Shown: positions 9,174 to 15,267 of the stretch, piece by piece
Layout of the letters: every line of letters begins with the position of its first letter
Position numbering within the stretch: the stretch's first letter is position 1
Assembly: GCA_045636205.1 (NCBI GenBank)
Contig: JAZTXE010000115.1
Location: 1-28,154 of the forward strand
Direction: 5' to 3'
Source: JAZRUF01 sp045636205
Lineage (GTDB): Bacteria; Bacillota; Clostridia; Oscillospirales; JAAYXM01
DNA length: 28,154 nucleotides
Translations under genes and position numbers: made by a program
The notes under the pieces: model-generated
What the model was told of the DNA's origin: nothing
Seen by the model: only the letters and a program-made list of their open reading frames with translations
Databases searched by the model: none

Positions 9174-9328
9174 AAAGTCATAAACTTTTCCCACGGCATA
9201 AGAATAATAAAAACAGTTGTTATGTAAACCGAAAAACCTATATTGCAAAAGTGTGAAAATCCATTTTGCGGAGTTGGTAAAAATATCCAATTTTTAAAAT
9301 AAGCTTTGCACTGCAAGACTTTGAATGC

Positions 9329-9358
9329 TGTGGAAAACCTTGTGGATAATGTGGATAA
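9329..9358 (-). promoter_or_regulatory. Cluster of three DnaA boxes
   Basis: TGTGGATAA occurs at 9341-9349 and again, directly abutting, at 9350-9358. Both are perfect DnaA boxes (TTATCCACA) read on the - strand. A third, TGTGGAAAA at 9329-9337, is TTTTCCACA with one mismatch and the same orientation. An AT-rich stretch follows to about 9430. Two perfect 9-mers side by side are very unlikely by chance. Possible roles are DnaA titration, transcriptional control by DnaA, or part of a replication origin. dnaA, dnaN and gyrB, the usual origin neighbours, are absent from the window. Confidence 0.8.
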
Positions 9359-9429
9359 CTATTTGTAGTAGAAATTATTACACAATATTACGTAAACCGC
9401 ATTTTACCTTTTTTGAAAAAAACAAAATA

Positions 9430-9452
9430 GTACAAGCACCGGGGTGTTGTAC
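9430..9452 (+). other. Stem-loop with one bulge upstream of terminator
   Basis: GTACAA(G)CACC at 9430-9440 pairs with GGTGTTGTAC at 9443-9452, with one bulged G. The innermost pair must open to leave a workable loop. It ends one base before the next terminator hairpin, so it may be the last structured element of an RNA ending at 9482. Confidence 0.5.
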
Positions 9453-9453
9453 C

Positions 9454-9482
9454 AAAAAAGGACGTAAAATACGTCTTTTTTT
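9454..9482 (+). terminator. Rho-independent terminator downstream of tsaD
   Basis: AAAAAAGGACGTA pairs with TACGTCTTTTTTT around a 3-nt AAA loop. The U-run forms the distal arm and tail, and the A-run makes it usable from the other strand too. It insulates the tsaD transcript from the icd control region. Confidence 0.8.
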
Positions 9483-9547
9483 AAAATTCCATGTAGATTT
9501 TTAATAGATGAAAATGGAAGAAAATGGCAATTGATGTGGACGTAATT

Positions 9548-9565
9548 TTGTGACTTTTGTCACTT
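9548..9565 (+). promoter_or_regulatory. Rex-operator-like palindrome
   Basis: TTGTGACTTTTGTCACTT matches the known Rex operator layout TTGTGA-N6-TCACAA at 10 of 12 fixed positions, and GTGAC-TTTT-GTCAC is a perfect dyad. Its last two bases overlap the -35 element at 9564. A further TTGTTTTAACAA at 9571-9582 contains TTAACAA, the half-site of the clostridial Rex consensus, between -35 and -10. rex is the second gene downstream, so NADH-responsive autoregulation is the natural reading. The match is visible; binding is inferred. Confidence 0.65.
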
Positions 9566-9592
9566 GACACTTGTTTTAACAAAATGTATACA
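9564..9592 (+). promoter_or_regulatory. Sigma-A-type promoter P1 of icd-rex operon
   Basis: A perfect -35 TTGACA (9564-9569), a 17-bp spacer and a -10 TATACA (9587-9592). The Rex-like dyad abuts and overlaps the -35, a position suited to repression. The expected leader to icd is about 150 nt. Confidence 0.7.
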
Positions 9593-9655
9593 GATTGTAA
9601 TTTTCTTAAAAACTTTGCATATATTCCAAAATATATGTAAGACACGGTGAGTCGA

Positions 9656-9684
9656 TTGACAAACAAGCGAAAAAAAGATAAAAT
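9656..9684 (+). promoter_or_regulatory. Second sigma-A-type promoter P2 of icd-rex operon
   Basis: A perfect -35 TTGACA (9656-9661), a 17-bp spacer and a -10 TAAAAT (9679-9684) lie 68 bp before icd. A better-looking TATAAT at 9684-9689 has a 22-bp spacing, too long for normal use. Two promoters suggest one basal and one redox-regulated start. Confidence 0.6.
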
Positions 9685-9751
9685 ATAATCGGATAAATTT
9701 TTATTTACATATATTATAATAAGCCGCGCTGCGGCGGAATGGAGATTTTAT

Positions 9752-10894
9752 ATGACAGAGAACACGAGAAAAGCATTTGAAAAAATAATCGAGCTTCAGC
9801 TTGCACGCGTCGAGGCGATGAAGCAGGAGCAGGATTTTGTGGATTACTCAAAGCTTGATAAGCTGATAATCGGCGTTTGCGGTGGTGACGGTATCGGCCC
9901 GGCTATCACAGCCCAAGGTCAGCGCGTGCTTGAGCACCTGCTTGAAGATGAAGTAGCGGCGGGTAAGGTTGAGTTTAAGGTTATTGACGGTCTTACAATT
10001 GAAAACCGCGCTGCGGCAGGCAAAGCTATTCCCGACGATGTCCTTGAAGAGCTCAAGGCTTGCCATGTAATCCTCAAGGGACCGACCACAACTCCGCGTG
10101 CAGGTGATCCGTGGCCTAATATCGAAAGCGCAAACGTAGCTATGAGAAAGGCGCTTGACCTGTTTGCAAATATGCGTCCGGTAAAGGTTCCCGACCAGGG
10201 TATTGACTGGATGTTCTTCCGTGAGAATACCGAGGGCGGCTATGCTGTAGGCAGCATGGGAATCAATGTAACCGAGGACCTCGCGATTGACTTTACCATA
10301 GCCACAACTCAGGGCAGCCGCCGTATTGCAGAGCTTGCATTTGACTATGCAAACCGCTGTGGCAAGTCCCGCGTTACTGCGGTAACAAAAGCTAACGTTA
10401 TAAAGACAACCGACGGTAAGTTTCTCAACATCTGCAAGGATGTTGCAAAGAATTACCCGAACATTTCCTTTGACGACTGGTATATCGACATTATGACCGC
10501 AAAGCTGGTTGACGAGAAGCGCCGCAAGGATTTCCAGGTAATGGTTTTACCGAACCTCTATGGCGATATTTTGACCGACGAGGCGGCTGAATTCCAGGGC
10601 GGTGTAGGTACTGCGGGCAGTGCAAACATCGGTAAGCGCTATGCTATGTTTGAGGCTATTCACGGCTCTGCTCCGCGAATGGTGGCAGAAGGTCGTGATA
10701 AGTACGCAGACCCGTGTAGTGTTCTTCGCGCAGCAGTAATGCTTCTTGAGCACATCGGTCAGGTGGACAAGGCAGCTCGCCTTGAAAAGGCACTTGATAA
10801 GTGCATGTATACCGAGAAGAAGCTTGTCGTAACCGGAAGAAGCGACGGCGCAACCTGCGCAGAGTTTGCAGACTACGTAATGGAAAACCTTTAA
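9752..10894 (+). CDS. icd: Isocitrate dehydrogenase (isocitrate/isopropylmalate dehydrogenase family)
   Basis: The enzyme oxidatively decarboxylates isocitrate to 2-oxoglutarate, supplying glutamate precursors in anaerobes with a partial TCA cycle. The 380-residue protein has the family's N-terminal CGGDGIGP, then SANVAMRKALDLFANMRP (about residues 128-145). Its S-x-N pattern marks isocitrate rather than isopropylmalate dehydrogenases. The metal-binding aspartates lie in WYIDIMTAKL and YGDILTDEAAE, and HGSAP begins the cofactor loop. After HGSAP the sequence reads RM, not the KY of NADP enzymes or the DI of NAD enzymes, so cofactor choice is uncertain. GGAG lies 7 nt before the ATG. rex follows after 39 nt, and the gene probably shares its transcript. 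Confidence 0.9.
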   Translation: MTENTRKAFEKIIELQLARVEAMKQEQDFVDYSKLDKLIIGVCGGDGIGPAITAQGQRVLEHLLEDEVAAGKVEFKVIDGLTIENRAAAGKAIPDDVLEELKACHVILKGPTTTPRAGDPWPNIESANVAMRKALDLFANMRPVKVPDQGIDWMFFRENTEGGYAVGSMGINVTEDLAIDFTIATTQGSRRIAELAFDYANRCGKSRVTAVTKANVIKTTDGKFLNICKDVAKNYPNISFDDWYIDIMTAKLVDEKRRKDFQVMVLPNLYGDILTDEAAEFQGGVGTAGSANIGKRYAMFEAIHGSAPRMVAEGRDKYADPCSVLRAAVMLLEHIGQVDKAARLEKALDKCMYTEKKLVVTGRSDGATCAEFADYVMENL

Positions 10895-10933
10895 TACAGA
10901 ACCTTTTAAAATTTAATTAAGGAAGGAAAAGCC

Positions 10934-11560
10934 ATGCAAAGAGAAAATGTTTCCATGGCAGTTATCCGCAGAATGCCCAAGTATTACAGATACTTGCACG
11001 AACTGCATAAAAACGGTGTTACGCGCATATCCTCAAGAGCTCTTGCCGAGAGCATGGGTCTTACCGCATCACAGGTGCGGCAGGACTTTAATTGCTTTGG
11101 TGGATTTGGTCAGCAGGGGTATGGGTACAATGTCCAGACACTCTGTACCGAAATAGCATCCATAATAGGTATTGACCGTATGCACAAGGCGATTATAATA
11201 GGTGTGGGTAATATCGGTCACGCGCTTTTAAATAACTTTGATTTCCTAAAGTGCGGATTTACAATGCTTGCCGCGTTTGACACAAACCCCGACCTTATAG
11301 GTACAAGCGTAAACGGTGTTCCCATATATCATGTAGATGAGCTTAAAGCATTCACCGAAAAGAATCCGGTAGAGGTTGCGGTACTTACACTTCCCAAACG
11401 TCCGGCACCCCAGATGGCGGAACGGCTTGTAAACATGGGTGTGCGCGGGATTTGGAATTTTACAAACATTGACCTGCAGCTTAAGAACCCGGATATAACC
11501 GTTGAGGATGTGCATTTTGCAGACAGCCTTATGACTCTCTGCTACAGAATTACCGAATAG
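10934..11560 (+). CDS. rex: Redox-sensing transcriptional repressor Rex
   Basis: Rex is a dimeric repressor that binds DNA when the NADH/NAD+ ratio is low and releases it when NADH rises, controlling fermentation and hydrogen genes. The 208-residue protein has an N-terminal winged helix (recognition region SSRALAESMGLTASQVRQDF, residues 33-52), the FGGFGQQGYGYNV linker typical of Rex, and a Rossmann domain with GVGNIG at 90-95. AAGGAAGG precedes the ATG. It lies between icd and an SLH-protein gene on the same strand. A Rex-like operator sits upstream of icd, so the repressor probably controls its own operon. Confidence 0.97.
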   Translation: MQRENVSMAVIRRMPKYYRYLHELHKNGVTRISSRALAESMGLTASQVRQDFNCFGGFGQQGYGYNVQTLCTEIASIIGIDRMHKAIIIGVGNIGHALLNNFDFLKCGFTMLAAFDTNPDLIGTSVNGVPIYHVDELKAFTEKNPVEVAVLTLPKRPAPQMAERLVNMGVRGIWNFTNIDLQLKNPDITVEDVHFADSLMTLCYRITE

Positions 11561-11584
11561 ATAAAACGCGAGGTGAGAGCGGCA

Positions 11585-12739
11585 ATGACATACAAGAGAA
11601 TTATAGCGATGTGCGCGTCATTTGCCGTGCTCGTCATGTGTTGGGCGACCGCGCAGGGTGGCGACCCGGCGGACCCGGTTATATCGCTCAGTTATCTTGA
11701 AGATACATTTACAGATGAAATGCTCGACCGGGTTGCCGCGAAAGTAAGCCAAAAGCTCAGCTTTCCCGAGGAGCGTGCAACGGAAATTTTCAGAAATGCA
11801 AGTGCCGCGATAAGCGATGAGGGTATATCTGATGCTGCAGTGGACGTTGCACTCGAAGAGCTTCAGGCGCGCGGCAAGTTTTGGTACAGTGCGCCAAGCC
11901 TTGAAACTGTGAGCATGAAACCGGGTCAGGTTATCTGCGGCGATGCGGGAACAAAGGTTACAATCTTCTCCGGTCGCGGTGTTATCTACGGAAACCCGGT
12001 TGTCGACATAACCGCGGGATATGAGTATGCGGCTGGAGCGCCGGTTGCGGTAAATAACAGTTATTTCTTTACCGAAAATAATGGCTCGGGCATACATTTT
12101 ACCGCGGATTCCAAGGTCGGTGTAAGCGGCAATTATAAAATTTTAAGCTATGTGCGCACCCCGCGGTATACCGAGCTTGCAAAAGCTCTTAAGACAATGG
12201 GTCTTGTCCGAGGTGCGGCAAACGGTTTCGAGCTATACCGAGGCGCTACCCGCGCCGAGGCGATAACCATGCTTGTGCGACTTCTGGCAGAGGAGAGCCA
12301 GGCAAATCGCGGCGGTCTTACGCACCATTTTACGGATGTGGATTCGTGGGCAGACAATGTAGTCGCATATGCATTTAAAAAAGGGTATGCAAACGGTACG
12401 TCGAAAACCACGTTTGGTGCATCAAGCCCGACCACGGTTGACCATTATATGACGTTTCTGCTGCGTGCACTCGGCTATGACGATGCAAAGGGTGATTTCA
12501 GTTGGGACTCATCCATGCAGGCGGCGGTCGAATACGGTGTTATAAGCGAGGCGGAGTGCCGATTCATTTCCTCAACACCGTTTACGCGCGACCATATGGT
12601 ATACCTCTCATACTATGCGCTCATAACAAATATGAAAAATTCGGATAAAACGCTTCTTGAAAGCTTAATCGAGCGCGGCGCGGTATCAGAAAGCGACGCA
12701 GAAGATGCAATCGCATCCGTTACGCGCACAAGAGAATAA
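11585..12739 (+). CDS. Secreted SLH-domain protein
   Basis: This 384-residue exported protein has an N-terminal signal peptide (charged MTYKR, hydrophobic core, likely cleavage near residue 23 after ATA). An unassigned region follows (about 30-190), with a helical first half and a beta-rich second half (VICGDAGTKVTIFSGRG and onward). Three SLH-like segments lie at about 197-242, 246-297 (HHFTDVDSWADNVVAYAF) and 305-347. SLH domains attach proteins to pyruvylated cell-wall polymers, so it probably sits on the cell surface; its activity is unknown. The ATG at 11585 has AGGTGA 8 nt upstream; an in-frame GTG at 11573 overlaps that site. It starts 24 nt after rex and ends in a strong terminator, so it is probably the last gene of the icd-rex operon. 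Confidence 0.85.
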   Translation: MTYKRIIAMCASFAVLVMCWATAQGGDPADPVISLSYLEDTFTDEMLDRVAAKVSQKLSFPEERATEIFRNASAAISDEGISDAAVDVALEELQARGKFWYSAPSLETVSMKPGQVICGDAGTKVTIFSGRGVIYGNPVVDITAGYEYAAGAPVAVNNSYFFTENNGSGIHFTADSKVGVSGNYKILSYVRTPRYTELAKALKTMGLVRGAANGFELYRGATRAEAITMLVRLLAEESQANRGGLTHHFTDVDSWADNVVAYAFKKGYANGTSKTTFGASSPTTVDHYMTFLLRALGYDDAKGDFSWDSSMQAAVEYGVISEAECRFISSTPFTRDHMVYLSYYALITNMKNSDKTLLESLIERGAVSESDAEDAIASVTRTRE

Positions 12740-12750
12740 GTTAAAAATTA

Positions 12751-12778
12751 ACAGCCCTTCGTATGAAGGGCTGTTTTT
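12751..12778 (+). terminator. Rho-independent terminator of the icd-rex-SLH operon
   Basis: ACAGCCCTTC pairs perfectly with GAAGGGCTGT around a GTAT loop, followed by a U-run (12774-12778). It lies 12 nt after the SLH-protein stop. On the opposite strand the stem is followed by TAATTTTT, so it could also stop leftward transcription. Confidence 0.92.
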
Positions 12779-13030
12779 GTAATTAAATTGAAACTTTTTT
12801 GTCACCAAGCTTTAACTACATATACACAATATATAGTATATAATATATTCATAACACACAGAAAAAGTCTCTTTTCATTTTATCCTCCTTTTTGTAAGTA
12901 TGTCTCCGAAATGCTTTCCCGGCGGCGGCAGAGTACCGTGCTAACATGCTATGACGCAGGAAGCGGCTCAGATAAAAGGCATACGAAATCGCATTGCGAT
13001 TAAAGTGGTTTTTTCAGTAAATTATACTTA
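12779..13030. other. Non-coding island between two terminators
   Basis: No clear gene is seen in these 252 bases. The left part is very AT-rich (TATAT repeats at 12820-12848). The right part holds a hairpin (AATCGC 12987-12992 with GCGATT 12996-13001) followed 7 nt later by a T-run. On the - strand there is a consensus ribosome binding site with a very short reading frame, described separately, and TATAAT at 13021-13026. It may be a small-RNA or micropeptide locus, or a decayed gene. Confidence 0.5.
12849..12878 (-). CDS. Possible micro-ORF with consensus Shine-Dalgarno
   Basis: On the - strand AGGAGG (12884-12889) lies 5 nt before an ATG that encodes only MKRDFFCVL and a stop. The same frame is open further upstream, with another ATG at 12947 giving 32 residues, but that start has no visible ribosome binding site. 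Function is unknown. It could be the stub of a decayed gene, a leader peptide, or chance. It lies in an island bounded by terminators. Confidence 0.25.
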   Translation of the reverse strand: MKRDFFCVL

Positions 13031-13060
13031 ACCCGGCTCTCAGATGGGAGCCGGGTTTTT
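13031..13060 (+). terminator. Rho-independent terminator between island and maoC gene
   Basis: ACCCGGCTCTC (13031-13041) pairs with GGGAGCCGGGT (13046-13056) with one G-U, loop AGAT, then a five-base U-run on the + strand. It lies just past the stop of the leftward MaoC-like gene, for which it may serve as a weaker terminator; on that strand the tail is TTAAGTATAATTT. Confidence 0.85.
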
Positions 13061-13061
13061 A

Positions 13062-13496
13062 TCATGATTCTGTTTTGGATTTTACAATCATTTCGGTTAC
13101 ATTGGTCAGAACACACTCGCCCATTTGATTTAATACCTCAAAGGAAAGCTCGACGATGCCGTTTTTTTCGTTGCGCTTTGTAAGATTTGATACCGTGCAG
13201 GTGCCGGAGAGTATATCGCCTGCAAATACCGGTTTATGCCATTCAATTTTGGTAGACTTTCCCGCAATAAGTTCATCGCCCGCCAAATCAGTTTCCAGAT
13301 ATTTTGCCCATACCGCCATGAAGGACATCACGCCCGGTGCAATCAGCGCTCCGAAAATAGTGGATTTTGCGTATTTCTCATCTGTATGCAAGGGTATAGG
13401 GTCATATCTTTTGGCAAAGGAAATCATTTCATCTTTATCTATGACAGCCGGTTCAATACGGAATTTTGAACCTAACTTAAATTCTTCAAAATACAT
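13062..13496 (-). CDS. MaoC-like hotdog-fold protein (possible enoyl-CoA hydratase)
   Basis: MaoC-like proteins of this kind hydrate enoyl-CoA or act on related acyl thioesters. The 144-residue protein matches a single hotdog domain: FAKRYDPIPLHTDEKYAK (about residues 27-44) corresponds to the hydratase motif with the catalytic Asp and His, followed by FGALIAPG. The Asn usually found in D-x-N-P-L-H is Ile here, so catalytic activity is likely but not certain. An AGGT site precedes the ATG. It has its own promoter and is divergent from the MATE gene. The substrate is unknown; thioesterase or non-catalytic roles cannot be excluded. Confidence 0.8.
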   Translation of the reverse strand: MYFEEFKLGSKFRIEPAVIDKDEMISFAKRYDPIPLHTDEKYAKSTIFGALIAPGVMSFMAVWAKYLETDLAGDELIAGKSTKIEWHKPVFAGDILSGTCTVSNLTKRNEKNGIVELSFEVLNQMGECVLTNVTEMIVKSKTES

Positions 13497-13522
13497 CGTT
13501 TTACCTCATTTTTTTGTTAATT

Positions 13523-13551
13523 ATCATACCATAGATTTTTTACAAAAGCAA
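13523..13551 (-). promoter_or_regulatory. Promoter of the maoC-like gene
   Basis: On the - strand TTGCTT (13546-13551), a 17-bp spacer and TATGAT (13523-13528) form a sigma-A-type promoter about 27 nt before the start codon. It lies 9 bp from the inverted repeat at the divergent MATE promoter. Confidence 0.55.
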
Positions 13552-13560
13552 ATTATTACG

Positions 13561-13584
13561 TTACTTTGTTGTAAGGCAAAGTAA
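13561..13584 (+). promoter_or_regulatory. Perfect inverted repeat over the MATE promoter (probable operator)
   Basis: TTACTTTG (13561-13568) and CAAAGTAA (13577-13584) are exact reverse complements separated by 8 nt. The spacer contains the -35 element of the MATE promoter. This size and position fit a repressor of TetR or MarR type, common for efflux pumps, but no such regulator is encoded nearby. Confidence 0.65.
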
Positions 13585-13597
13585 AAAGTGCTATACT
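13569..13597 (+). promoter_or_regulatory. Promoter of the MATE exporter gene
   Basis: -35 TTGTAA (13569-13574), 17-bp spacer, -10 TATACT (13592-13597). The -35 is enclosed by the perfect inverted repeat, so a protein bound there would block RNA polymerase. Confidence 0.65.
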
Positions 13598-13624
13598 TAA
13601 AATAATCATGAAGGGGATGAGAAC

Positions 13625-15016
13625 TTGAAGTTTTTTGCAGTAAGCAAAATGATAGGTAAAATGCCACCGGAGGGCGAGCTCCCAAGCGAGCGGCAAGCGA
13701 TTTCCAATACGCTTAAAATAGCATGGCCGTCCATGCTTGAGTCGTTTCTCGTCGCTTTGGTCGGCGTGGTGGACACTATCATGGTCGGAAAGCTCGGCTC
13801 CGGCGCAATAGCCGCGGTGGGTCTTACCAATCAGCCGAAATTCATTTGCCTTGCAGTATTTATGGCACTTTGTGTAGCGCTCAGTGCAATAGTCGCGCGT
13901 CGTCGCGGCGAGCAGAACCGGGAGAGCGCCAACCGCGTCATGGTTCAGGCACTTGTTATAGCACTGGGTTTTGTGGTCATAATAAGCACGCTCGCGGTAA
14001 CCTTTGCAGAGCCGATAATGGTATTTGCAGGAGGTGAGCCGGAAATCGTGCCGCAGGCGGCGACGTATTTTCGCATTATTATCGGCGGACTTGTCTTTAA
14101 CGTTATAACGCTTGTTATAAACGCGGCTCAACGCGGTGCGGGCAATACCAAAATAACCATGAAGACCAATATAGTCTCAAACGTGGTGAATGTTGTATTA
14201 AACTACCTGCTCATAGGCGGAAACTTCGGCTTCCCCGCACTGGGGGTGCGCGGAGCTGCGATTGCAACAGTCATAGGTTCGGTTGCAGGATGTGGTATGA
14301 GCATAGCATCGGTAATGAAGAAAAACGGTTTTCTCTCGCTTCCGAGCTATCCCGGTATACGGTTTGACAGGCAGAATATAAAGTCAATAATAAACGTAGG
14401 TTCAAGCGCGCTTGTAGAGCAGCTGTTTGTAAGAGTCGGTTTTTTTACCTACTCAATCGTGGTTGCAAAGCTTGGCACTACCGACCTTGCCGCGCATCTG
14501 GTGGGCATGAATATATTGAGCCTGTCCTTCTCAGTTGGTGACGGACTGAGCAGTGCATCCGTCGCGCTTGTAGGGCGCAGCTTAGGGCAGAAACGGCGCG
14601 ACCTTGCCAGGATGTACGGCAATGTGTGCATATGCATAGGTCTTGTGATTGCCGCCCTTCTCGCAGTAATTTTCCTTATCGGCGGGAAATATATATTCAT
14701 GCTATTTACAAATGACCCCGCGCTTTTGATGCACCGCGAAATGCTTATTACCATGATAGTTATAATAGTCACGTGCCAAATACCGCAGGTTATTTTGTTC
14801 GGATGTCTGCGCGGGTCGGGTGACACCCGCTTTACCGCGCTTGTTTCAATGATTAGTATAACCCTTATTCGCCCGTTTATCGGCTGGGCGCTCAGCTATC
14901 CGCTGGGACTCGGACTTCTCGGTGCATGGATAGGTGTTGAGGTGGACCAGGCTGTGCGCCTTGTCCTGACTTGGCTGAGATTTCGCGGCAGCAAATGGAT
15001 GGAGCACAAAGTATGA
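13625..15016 (+). CDS. MATE family efflux transporter
   Basis: MATE proteins export cationic drugs, dyes or metabolites using H+ or Na+ gradients. The 463-residue product has the family's roughly twelve hydrophobic helices in two homologous halves, with the opening WPSMLESFLVALVGVVDTIM and conserved GAGNTK and GSGDTR turns after helices 5 and 11. Start choice: no upstream in-frame ATG exists; the TTG at 13625 has AAGGGG 8 nt upstream, so it is preferred over internal ATGs at 13652 and 13661. Substrate is unknown. The promoter carries an operator-like inverted repeat, so expression is probably inducible. Confidence 0.93.
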   Translation: MKFFAVSKMIGKMPPEGELPSERQAISNTLKIAWPSMLESFLVALVGVVDTIMVGKLGSGAIAAVGLTNQPKFICLAVFMALCVALSAIVARRRGEQNRESANRVMVQALVIALGFVVIISTLAVTFAEPIMVFAGGEPEIVPQAATYFRIIIGGLVFNVITLVINAAQRGAGNTKITMKTNIVSNVVNVVLNYLLIGGNFGFPALGVRGAAIATVIGSVAGCGMSIASVMKKNGFLSLPSYPGIRFDRQNIKSIINVGSSALVEQLFVRVGFFTYSIVVAKLGTTDLAAHLVGMNILSLSFSVGDGLSSASVALVGRSLGQKRRDLARMYGNVCICIGLVIAALLAVIFLIGGKYIFMLFTNDPALLMHREMLITMIVIIVTCQIPQVILFGCLRGSGDTRFTALVSMISITLIRPFIGWALSYPLGLGLLGAWIGVEVDQAVRLVLTWLRFRGSKWMEHKV

Positions 15017-15046
15017 AAAATAGTGTAACCGTTTTTTGTGGTTTTG

Positions 15047-15054
15047 AATACAAT
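15047..15054 (+). promoter_or_regulatory. Possible mother-cell sigma-factor -10 element
   Basis: AATACAAT differs by one base from the sigma-E-type -10 CATACAAT and lies about 19 nt before the ribosome binding site of the microprotein gene. The -35 side is not clearly recognisable, so this is tentative. Confidence 0.25.
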
Positions 15055-15089
15055 GAAATTGAGATTACTTTTAAGGAGGTTTCCCTTTC

Positions 15090-15215
15090 ATGTACAATCA
15101 AAACAACAACTTCGGAGGAAATAATTGGTGCTCGTGGATCATAATCATTGCAGTAATCCTCTTTATCTGCAACTGCTGCGGTAATGATGACGACCATCGC
15201 CACCACCACTGCTAA
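15090..15215 (+). CDS. 41-residue Cys/His-rich membrane microprotein
   Basis: Too short for usual ORF cut-offs, but supported by a full AAGGAGGT (15073-15080) 9 nt before the ATG and a strong terminator after the stop. The product has an Asn/Gly-rich head (MYNQNNNFGGNN), a hydrophobic helix at about residues 16-27 (WIIIIAVILFIC) with Cys14 before it, a CNCCG cluster (27-31), and an acidic then His-rich tail (DDDHRHHHC). Such proteins resemble the small single-helix proteins of spore-formers (YjcZ-like) in layout only; no homology is claimed. The Cys/His tail could bind metal. It follows the MATE gene by 73 nt. Confidence 0.7.
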   Translation: MYNQNNNFGGNNWCSWIIIIAVILFICNCCGNDDDHRHHHC

Positions 15216-15226
15216 TACTTAAAGCT

Positions 15227-15267
15227 AAAAAAGGACCGCTTCGATTTTTCGAAGCGGTTCTTTTTTT
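15227..15267 (+). terminator. Bidirectional rho-independent terminator
   Basis: GGACCGCTTCGA (15233-15244) pairs with TCGAAGCGGTTC (15249-15260) with one G-U and a TTTT loop. It is flanked by six A's on the left and seven T's on the right. It serves the microprotein gene on the + strand and the convergent deacylase gene, whose stop codon overlaps the T-run, on the - strand. Confidence 0.93.

Larger units (their letters stand above)
9174..9751. other. 578-bp AT-rich non-coding region between tsaD and icd
   Basis: No convincing gene is seen. The left half carries the tsaD 3' flank, a weak hairpin (GCAAAA 9245-9250 with TTTTGC 9264-9269), a cluster of three DnaA boxes and an AT-rich stretch to about 9430. 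Two back-to-back hairpins at 9430-9482 follow, the second being a terminator. The right half (9483-9751) holds the control region of the icd operon: a Rex-like operator, two good promoters and the icd ribosome binding site. Confidence 0.8.

Noticed and set aside
9329..9482. Calling the DnaA-box cluster an oriC
   Set aside because: No dnaA, dnaN, recF or gyrB nearby, no change in gene direction, and the TAGTAG element matches DnaA-trio repeats only over about three triplets.
9481..9666. 61-codon - strand frame upstream of icd
   Set aside because: It lies across the icd promoters and operator, lacks a ribosome binding site, and has a composition expected from AT-rich DNA.
12788..13003. 71-codon + strand open frame starting with TTG
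   Set aside because: It begins right after a terminator in very AT-rich DNA, has no ribosome binding site, and resembles no family.
12880..13020. A known riboswitch, SRP RNA, 6S RNA or tRNA in the island between terminators
   Set aside because: None of the conserved cores of those families could be found on either strand; only short generic stems are present.
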